Source: a virus. From it: a stretch of DNA of 64,000 nt. The notes beneath the pieces are model-generated. The model saw only the letters and a list, made by a program, of their open reading frames with translations. It was not told where the DNA came from and searched no databases. Numbering within the stretch: position 1 is the first letter of the stretch; each line of letters begins with the position of its first letter. The stretch is taken from the IMG/VR virus record IMGVR_UViG_3300035199_000659, positions 1 through 64,000 of that record. The stretch is one strand, 5' to 3'. Positions 17,570 through 27,500 of the stretch are shown here, in pieces. Made by a program: the position numbers and the translations under genes.

Positions 17570-18561
17570 ATTTCTGGTTCCGTTGCTGCGCCATAAATAT
17601 CAAAAAATTCTTCTGAAATAGGCTCTTGGTTACAGTCGAATCCTAAATCGATATAGTATGACTGTTTGTCAAACTGTTCTTTGCCGCGGCAAGCAAGATT
17701 TCTTTGTATTTGTGTGTCTGTCAAAACATCGAAATAATATTCAATACTGCCAGTTGTAAGCTCTGCTGTGGCTCGGGTTTTTGGGACATCCGACATGAGA
17801 TATCCATTTTGAATTTGTGGTATGTCTTTGCGAAAAAACTTCCTTTTCAAAATATCCGTGGTGCCGGCGACTGAAGATGTAAGGATTTCGAACACCTCTA
17901 TATCATAATTATGGACTAAAGATTGGGTATTTAGCTCTTCAATATATAAGACTGGATCATTACTATGTAGCGAAACAACCTTATTATCTATAAAAGCAAG
18001 AGTTTTGCTATCCATTTCTCTAAGGTCGAGAGGATCATAGTCGTAGTTATTGTCGATAACTCGCTTAGTGTAGTTGGCCTCTATGTTAATTTGTGGTATG
18101 TTTTCATTCGTTATGTTGTCTTTTGTTGCAGAAGAGCTGATTCTTGACTGCAGTGTTAATATGCGCCAAGCGGCGGACCGGTTTGCCTCTCCACTCAAAT
18201 AAGCATCCCCAATGGGCATATCATATTTGAACGTGTCTTTCGCAGGTTCAGACTTGCGAGAGAGGATTTGGGTTTGATTATACCAATCGGGTCCGGTACC
18301 GTCATTCTGATTTAGAGTTTTTTCGGTATCTCTGAATAATACCAAACTCTCGATATATGCTGTGTTTTCAGTGATCCTTCGGTCTACATCATTTTGATTT
18401 TCAGCAGCACTGGAACAAGCATATCTTCGATCATATACTACGTTGTCATCGTAAAAGGCGTAATACTTCGGCTTAAACGACCCTATGGACATAAGATAGT
18501 GCCCATATGAAGTTAACTTGAAGTCTATAACTTGTTCTTTTTTGTTTATAAATTTTGCCAT
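17560..18561 (-). CDS. Conserved phage structural protein
   Basis: 333 residues. The N-terminus FINKKEQVIDFKLTSYGHYL, then MSIGSFKPKYYAFYDDNVVY, is a pattern I recognise from uncharacterised structural proteins of large phages, in which a tail-like block states line/length rather than chemistry. The middle has the ribosome-independent beta-rich segments LVLFRDTEKTLNQNDG and IEVFEILTSSVAGTTDIL. No enzyme motif is seen. The start lacks a strong Shine-Dalgarno sequence (AAAG only). It overlaps the next gene by 10 bases. A virion role is inferred from context. Confidence 0.6.
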   Translation of the reverse strand: MAKFINKKEQVIDFKLTSYGHYLMSIGSFKPKYYAFYDDNVVYDRRYACSSAAENQNDVDRRITENTAYIESLVLFRDTEKTLNQNDGTGPDWYNQTQILSRKSEPAKDTFKYDMPIGDAYLSGEANRSAAWRILTLQSRISSSATKDNITNENIPQINIEANYTKRVIDNNYDYDPLDLREMDSKTLAFIDNKVVSLHSNDPVLYIEELNTQSLVHNYDIEVFEILTSSVAGTTDILKRKFFRKDIPQIQNGYLMSDVPKTRATAELTTGSIEYYFDVLTDTQIQRNLACRGKEQFDKQSYYIDLGFDCNQEPISEEFFDIYGAATEPEICQ

Positions 18562-18566
18562 ATCTT

Positions 18567-18577
18567 TAATTAGTGTT
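18567..18577 (-). promoter_or_regulatory. AACACTAATTA element after the giant LamG gene
   Basis: Identical 11-mer to 14385-14395, lying between the giant LamG gene stop (18578) and the ATG at 18561. Possibly part of a leader or promoter for the structural genes that follow. Confidence 0.3.
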
Positions 18578-21500
18578 CTAATATTTCTTTTTGGTTGTCT
18601 TTATGACGGCGCCGGTTGACCTTTTGGCTGTCTTTGTAATACCGCCGGGTAGTTTTTTGGTCACAGCGCCAGTAATGCCATCGGGTAGTTTTTTGGTTAC
18701 AGCGCCCTCAAGGGCGCCGGGGGTCACCTCTTTTAAGTCTAAGAGCATTTCGTCAGTGCCGATTGGCCCCGCGGAAACAAGCTTATTAAATAAGTCCGCA
18801 GAGACACCCGGGGCTGCAGCTGCCTGCACCACAGTTGCTTCTGGAAGGCCTGTGGCAACGGCTGCAGAGGATACCTCGGCGGCGTGGACTGCAGATGTGT
18901 CCAGCGGTGAAACGCCTGTAGACATTATCGGAGGTGTGGGTGGGGTGTATTGTACACTAGCGCCAAATTTAATACTCTCTACAAAAGAGACATAATCGTA
19001 AGGCCAATTATACTGTAGCGGATAGCTTTCATCTTCTGTTTTAGCTAAGAGGTCAAGTGACAAGACCTTCGGTATTTTGACAGTGGCGCCGCGGGAAGCC
19101 TGATCTGTTCTAAGTTCTTCATAGGTCTTTTGGGACCTTTGTTTGACTTTAAACACCATCCACCTGACATTATCTCGGAGAACATCTTCCGGACTTAACA
19201 ACTCGTTTTGTGCCAGCGCATGTCCTGTCGAGCTTACCTCAATCGACATTTTCTTATAATCGCGGGGGGCAAGATTTTGCCAAATATAACTTAAGTCATC
19301 TTTATCAAAAGAATATGCAAATTCAAAGAAATACATAACCATGGGAGTCAACGAAGGATTGTTTATGAAATCAAACTGTGGCGGTAAGATATAGTCTTGC
19401 ATCTTTTGGACCATCTTGCGGACGGACTCACCGGCATAGTCCAAAGAGTCGCCAGTGGCTGTGCCATAAGCCGACGGGGACGAAAGGTTCACCATCTCTT
19501 GGTTTACTTCAAAAAATTCTTTTGCGGGAATATGGCCAACGTTGGTGGCGGGGCTTTGAACATATGGCACAGCTACAATCGCCTCTTTGATCGTTCTATT
19601 TGACGCCAATTCTCCCAAGCGAGCGCTGGAGCCCTGATCTGGGAAATTAGCAAGATCGGTTAGCGATTGCATCTTCTGATACATGGACTCGCCATTGAGA
19701 TTGGCGCTGTTCTTGTTATAAACAGAATTTGTAGTTCTTACATCATAGTGATATCTGAGCCACTCTTTAGGGATATCATCGATTTCCATAAAGACGCCTT
19801 TAGAGCCCGATGGCTCGAGGATGCCGAACTGGTGCCACATTCCGCGGGGGACCGAACCTGATCCATATGATGGTATTGATAACGTACCGTAGGCTTCCGA
19901 GATTGGGTGAGCGCCGAGATCATTGAAATTGAAATGTGGTGTTTCCATTTTGGGCTGAATGACCCATTTTTTACCTAGAATTTCATTGGTTTCCACCGTA
20001 GGGTTGCCTTGACTGTCTAACTCCATTTTGAAGATCGGCTCTACGCCGAACATAGCGAGGCTGGCGCTAAGCTGCATAGAGTTTCCATTGACATTCTTGC
20101 CGTCGTAAATCATGTCTCCATCGGTACCAAAATTACCACTAAACGTTGGAAGTAGCGCCGTTCCGCCATATGCGACGGGGCCGGTGCCCACGGAGGCGGA
20201 AACGCCCGGATCAACGCGCCAATATACAGCTTCAATTTCGGATAAAATCTTATCCAGATCATAAGCTGAGTCAGCGTCTGGTTTGAAGATAAGATCTGCC
20301 CATGCTTCACCGTGGTAATAAGGCGGGGTGTATGCCCAGTTAAAGCCGGCTACTGCATCTGCTGGAGATGTTCTAAGGGCGGCGCTACTATAGGCGGCGA
20401 GGAGGTCAGGTCGAGCGGCGACGGGGGGGCCGAAAGCTGATGGGCGGCTGTACATCGTAAAGTTTTCTTGCAGGTGTTTCGCAGCAATGCCGGTCGGGGT
20501 TTGTCTGATTTGTCTTGGATCCTGTGGGATCGGATATGACGTGCCAGTGACGAACTTACTGCCGTCATAATATTTGGCTCCGAATTTTGAGTATGCCGCA
20601 TTATCTCCCGAGGAACCCGACTCAAGAGTATAGAATCTAGAACCACTGAGAGATCTCCTAAGCTTGACGCGGGCGCCGTAAATGCTCCCCGACGCGAATC
20701 TCAGATCATCGCGTATCACACCAGATTCCAGTTTTGTATACCCAGAGTCTTTAAGGAAGAAATTGCCGATTTCGCCAAAAAAGTTAGATGCCATTTTGGT
20801 ATAAAGAGGATCTTGAGTTGGGGTACCCAAGGACGCTGTCGCGTCTACTGAGCATGAAGGGTGGGGCTCCATATCACAAATTTGAATATTGTTGAGATAT
20901 TTTGGAGGGTTAAGAATAGCCTCGAACGGCAGCCTGTTGTCAAAAAACACCCCTCCTGTTAAATAGGTCTCGGGCTTGCCGGCTGGCCAGCCTGATGCCG
21001 TGACCGCTGTTATCATCCACTGATTTCGGCCGCGGGCTGGGGTACTGCCACCAAAGAAGGCTTTATCAACCTTGGCGCCATTACTGACTGTTGGATAATC
21101 CACCGCAATTCCAGCCTTAATCGTGTTGTATAGAATACCCGGGGCGAACAAAGCAGATGATATTGGCCGGGCGAAGCCTTGTTTGGCGCCCACGCTATCA
21201 TAATCTTTTGCGGCGCCGCCGGCTTCGCCCAAGATATCGCCCCCATAAGACTCCGCAAACCTCTTTACAAGGTCTACAGTTCTCTGGGCAGGATAAAAAC
21301 CTTTATATGGATTTAGTCTGATTGAGGCCGTGCAGGAAAGAAGGATCTGCTTGGGTCCGAGCAAAGACATGTCTTTAATGTCGGCGAACGAACTCATGAA
21401 ATCGCTATTTGAATAGTCTTTATAAAAGGAAGTATCTGAGCTATTATTGTTGGTGCCCACGATTTCGAAAGTATCATATTTCTTCGGGGAATCAATTCCG

Positions 21501-24500
21501 TATTTTTCATATTCTTCCATATGCTCGCTAATTCTATATTCTGGGACAATCGCAAATCCCTTGGAAATTCTGCCCAATTCATCCTCATAATCGGCGTAAT
21601 TGTTGAACCATGGCTCAGACGAGGCGGATTGAAACGCCGGGGTGGTCTTGGTAGAGTTTTCTACTCTTTGTGGATAAACAGTTCCTGCCTGAGAACTAGC
21701 TTCCCAGAGAGCAGAGCCAGCATAAAGTTGTACTCCGCCGCCCCAATATGGAAAAAGTCCTAGGGCGCTTTTATTATTTACAGCGCCCGTTTGTGGAATG
21801 TGCATGCCTGACGGTGCTACAACCGAAGGTGGGCTTGTCAACATGTGCTTCCGCGAATAAAGCGCGCTCATCCTCATGGAGTTAAGAAATCGCACCATAC
21901 TAACAGCTTTGCCTCCCACGATTGGGCCGGCTTGAAAATACTCGTTCTGTAGCTCACCGGCTGAATTTGAGTTAGCAAATTGATCAGCGTCACCGCCGAA
22001 GGGAGCCGTCACTGGCCACATCGGTACACTGCTGCGGGTCAAGAATCCAAGCGGGGCATCAAGGGGCCAGACGCTCTGACTAACAACAGAGCCGTACGAG
22101 TTAGAGAGGAGCGCAGTAGTATTAAGCCTGTATCTCTCTATCTGTGAGTTTCTCCAGTAAAGGTTGTCATAGCCTATTCTAGTGCTTGAACTCGATAAAA
22201 ATTGGTTTTTAGCCGATGGGAAGAGGGTCTCTCTGTAAATGATCCAGTTTAAATCGTAAGAGTCAGAACTGAGTGCCAAAGCTATTGTTTGTCCAGCGCT
22301 GGTCACAGTTCGGCCGGCCATATCTGAACAAAGCTTCTGATCTAAGTCCTCATCCCCAAAGTAAAGATGTGCTAAATTGTAGGATTCCCGCAGAGTTTCG
22401 TTTTCGCCGTTAATGTTAATATTGATTAGCATGGGTTGGCTTCGGTTAGATACCGGGAGCACTGAATATTGTTGAACGCCGGTGGTCTCGTCAAACACAA
22501 AACTATATGTGTTTTGGCGGCGGTGGCGGCGCAGGACTGCCGGGGCCGTGGGGCCAGTCTGTGGGTTTCCACGATATCCGAACGTATTCTTACGTTTGGT
22601 CATTATCAGGTTAAAGTATTCGGCTTCGTCAAGGCCTAATGCCGGGGAACCCGTCCTTGTTATGCTGATGCAATTTTTGTTCAAGAATGTGTCATTTGCA
22701 TATGCGCTGACGATATTGTCAGAAGTCGGAAATCCAAGCGTATTGTCATTGGATGCGTCTACGGAGTCTATTACATAGAGATTCAAGTCCAAGGCCGGCT
22801 GGTAAGTGGTCGTGAACTTCCCATGGAGGCAAGCGCCGCCGGCCATTTGGCGGGGCCGCACCGAACTAGCGCTAACAAAATCAAAGTAGCTAACAAACCC
22901 CGTGGCTGAGCTAGAATACATGCCTTCGCTCACACCACGCGTGGGGGCGTACCCCCAATATCTCAAGCCCCCATGAAGAGATTCATAGCCTAGCGAGTTG
23001 GTGATCCACGAATATTGGCGATCAGAGCGCGGTATTTGATGTTGCACCCAGAAATTATCATATTGAGAGGCTGTGTAGTACACGCCTTCATCTGTTTGCT
23101 TGATCACTCTAAGGGGGTTGCGGTTGTCTTTAACCAGAGAAGCCTGCTGGTCGTATGATGCGCCGGGATTGGTGACGAGCAGGGAGTTGCGTCCGAACCG
23201 GCCGGCGTGTTGCGTAAGATTCATATATAAGCCAAAATCTTGGCCGTTAATATCAACAACACGGATACCGGGTGTGCCAGTGCCCGTTGCTTCTGATACA
23301 GTGCCAGACATATTCTGGAACGGCCTCAGAAGCGTTAGGTTCTTGTAATTACATGTGTTATATACGCTATATTCATCGGACCTAATATCGCCGTAACCCT
23401 GACCGATAGTTTCAATGCCGCCGGGGGAGGAGAATCTTTGCCTAATGACTGATTTGTTGGCGCTTGAAGTATCATGGAAGTAGGGGACTGCGTATGCCGG
23501 GGTGAACTCAAAGTGGTTCTCATCGGCGCGGCGGATACTAAGAATTGTACGGCCCTGTGTGGCGGCCGGTGTTTGTACGACCTCTGTAGGTAGTACAGGT
23601 GGATTTTCAACGAAGGCGCGAGGATTGGCGTAAGCGCCAACTGTTGATACAATCTGGTAATTGTGCTGGTAATTCCCAAGGATTGTTGAGCCGGTACGCA
23701 TCAAGATGTTCTTGAACACATAAGGAGTCTTAGCAGTGAAGTCTCGATAATAAACTGCGCGCTCAGATCCGGTCACCGGATACGGCCGCGGGCCAACAAG
23801 ACGAGTGGTGTATACGCGGTCATCACAACCAGTTAAGATTCTATCGGTGGAGATCGATAGGTTCGTATTTGTACCAGCCTTCGCTGTGGGCAAGAAGGAG
23901 GCAGAACTAATCAGATCATAAATAACGTTCGCTCCGGAAATAGCATCGGGGGCGGTGGCGCCGGTGTTGATGGCGTCACCAGATGCATCACCGAGGCGCC
24001 ACCACCCAGCAAGAGAAGCTGATTGGGGGGAACTGCTCGACGTTAGCACACATGGAGAGCCACTGTTATATACTTGGGCAACTTCTAAGTCGGTAAGCTT
24101 GCGGTTCCATATGGCGACTTCGTCCATTGAGCCTTGATATTCCTTATTGGTTGCCGCTCCGATATTACCGCCGATCATCACTGTGCCGTAAAGATCTAAA
24201 ACAGCGTGGGAACGAACATTTGATTTTAAATTCCGGGCGTTGGGCAGATGATCATAAGGTGTAGCAGACGGCGATGTGGCGCCGTCCCAAGATTGACTAA
24301 CTCCGTTGACGTAGAGAGTTGGCAGGGCTGTTGTGGAAAGGCTGCCTACCGTGCCGGTGAGAGAAACTGCTATGTGTTGCCAAGAGCCATTGGTAATTGC
24401 GTTATTCGCCGTTTCCCATTCGACCACGCGCACATTACCGGCGCCGGCGTTGAGAGAGGATCTGAAAGTGTATTGTAACTCCTCGTGCATGCCTACCCCT

Positions 24501-27500
24501 ATCGTATGGATTGGGTCCCCGCTGCCATTGGCGGCACCTGCTTCCCAAATTGTTCGAACTGCGTTAGATGCGCTTGGATTAATCCACGCCGAAAAGGTCC
24601 AAGTTGGGAATGTCCCCGAGCCAGTCATGTTGTTGTCGAACAAAAGATCGTAGGCGGCAGGCTGGTATATCGAACCTGAAGTTGATGGAATTACCAAGCA
24701 TTGACCGTTGTTGCCGGCGGGGGCGGGCGCCTCTGGCCAGTGTATACCCTTGGTATTGTTGAGATAATCTCCGGTCACATCAGTAACTGTAGTCTGCTTT
24801 GTATTAGACTCGGGCCAAGGGTAATCTGGGCCTGTCATGCCGATGCCGCCGTCGACGCCGTTAACTGCGGTGCAAGTATCAAGAAGAATTTTCCACGCTT
24901 CTGGGCGATTTAGATAGGTGTCAGTACCCTTGTTAATCGCCACATGTCGAGATTGGTGGCCGCCCACAGCATAACTGGAGAATGGGCCCTGCAGGGGGAC
25001 TTCCATGTCCTCGCCGTATACATCATTGTGAACGTTTGTAATTTCAATATTGCCGCTAACCTTGTCTACAACTTGTTTGTTGTAACCGGACACGACCGAT
25101 GAGCTAAGAATATTAAAGGGGAAGGCATAGGACGACTTAACGTTAGAATACCCAAAACCGTCTTGGTAATCTCGGCCGTGTTGCACTCCAAAGTATTTGC
25201 GTGTTTTCGTCTTCAGTTCAAGATTATCTATTGAGTCTGGCTCTTTGACTAAATCATCAGTAAATGCTACCATAACATTGAGCGGAACGAACACTCCGCC
25301 TTCTGTATTGACGGGGCCGTCAGGGCGCAGTGCGTTATAAGTAAAAGCTATGTTCTTGTTATCTTGGAAGTTTACACCACCCTTTAATACTTGGCTACGG
25401 GTAACCGCATATTTGTAAGGGCGAGCGAGAGTGCGTAAAACATCGACGCTGCCCTGATACGTTACTTTTGCCGCGGTTACAAGTGCTGAAGATGTCTGGG
25501 CGTTAACGCTGTGTGCGGTCTCGCGAATGACCTCTCTCTGGCGATCAACATCGGTGTCGCCAGATGTAATTTGCTTGTTAAGCAGGCGATCTGCTCGCAG
25601 TAGCCACCAATTGGCCGCTTCATTTTGCTTATTAGAAGCCGGCGCGTGTTCGACCCGCCAATTATACAGCATCTCGTTGATGCCCATAATCGGAAATTCA
25701 GGCTCAGGTGACACGAATTCTATGGTTGGAAATTGCGCTCGGTATTTATTACGCTCCAGCACATGGCTTTCTACTATATTGTATGCGTCATCAATAAACC
25801 CTGCGGATGCCGGCATCAACTGTGACACAATAATCGCGATGGCATCATCAAGCCACCTATAATACTCAATAAACTTTTCTACTTTGGACGTCTCAGTAAC
25901 TTTGCGGAAGAAAACTTCTCGTAGTTTCTCTAGGGCCTTATACCTGCCGCGGTATCTATTGACCGGCTCGCCAATGACATTGTTAAAGTCAATAACGCCG
26001 GCGAAGAATGTCAACATCTCCTCGGAGATTGCTTGATACATGCTTTTTTCAACCACATGATAATACTTGGGAGGAGATTGTGCTATCCCATAAAGAACCT
26101 CTTCTTCTCCAACGATGCTAATCATTTCGGAAGAAACTGAGGCCTCTGGATCAATAAACTTAAGGGTATTATAAGGCTCAGTTTTAACAACATCAGAACT
26201 ATTAGTTTTAAACCCATATCCATATCCGGTGTGTTGATATCCGCCGATGGCACCGATCCATCCATAATTGTCGCGCAACTCTGATGACCCCGAACTCATA
26301 TCAGAAACATAGTAGAAATTGCCAGAAGAATCTGAGCCTGTAACATTGTCGAACGTCCAATGGAGCCCAAGTGTGTTGGCGCCCACTGCATCTACTTGTC
26401 TCAGTAGTGGATCAAGTGGCGATAATGACTTGTAAGAGCCAGAAATGCCCGCATTGTTTATATCATATAGGTGTTGATCTAAGTTGTTGTCATTTAGGTA
26501 AGATGACCAATACTTCAAGTTGGTAATATTGGCGTCGCTACGGTTGACAAGCGCCCCAGTAACATTGGTTCGTTGGGCGCCCGCATACATGCGCTTGGCG
26601 GATTTAAGAAAGTTGGCGCCAGTGGCCTGATCTACAGAAGCTGTGAGCTTAAAGGTGTTTTGTATAGTCTCGTTGACCGCATTAACACCACGAAATTCCA
26701 GCATATAATTGAAAGTATCGGAGCCAGTTACCATATCAGTAATTGGATAGTTTGATGGCTTCAATCGGACAGAAAAATGCCATTGATTGTTGTCGTAAAC
26801 ATCAAAATAGGTACTACTTGTCAACTCGGGAAAGGGGAAAGGAGAGTTAGAAGATGACAGTCGGAAATAAGCGTTCTTAGACCAAACTCGATCTCTGACC
26901 GCGTGGATTTGGAAGTTTGCATTATCTGTTGATAAAAAGGCAGTATTGTCAGCAGAAGAAGTGTTGGCCTCACACATGCCGAACAATGAAGAGCTTATAT
27001 AATTTCTATCTACGATTTCATCGCTAGCGGCAAACCATGGGAATATTATATTAGCCTCGGCAGTAAATCCGTATCTGTCTTCGCGATTATCTAAATATGT
27101 CCCTGAAATATAGCCTAGAGAGTTAGCATTAGAAGAATCTGCTTTTTGAAAGACTACGCCGGCTAAGTTCTGATTATTGTTCAGGTTTACATACGAATTG
27201 TTTGCCACTGTTAGTTCTAGATTGTTTCTAAGACTGAACATTTGGCCGTCGGTATAAGTCTTTAGCTTGATAATGCGATCATCTATATTAAAACATCTTA
27301 AGACATTCCTAACTGCTTTTTCGGTTCCCTTAGCCTTATAAATTCCAGCAAGACTATTGTAAAGATTCAAATAAATTAAGTTCTTTACTTCTGCTACATC
27401 ATTCTGAAAAAGTTTATCTTGTGATCGATTAAGAAACTTTTCCATGACTTCTGATTCTACAAAAATCTCTGGACTATATAGGCCTAATGACTGTGGCATA

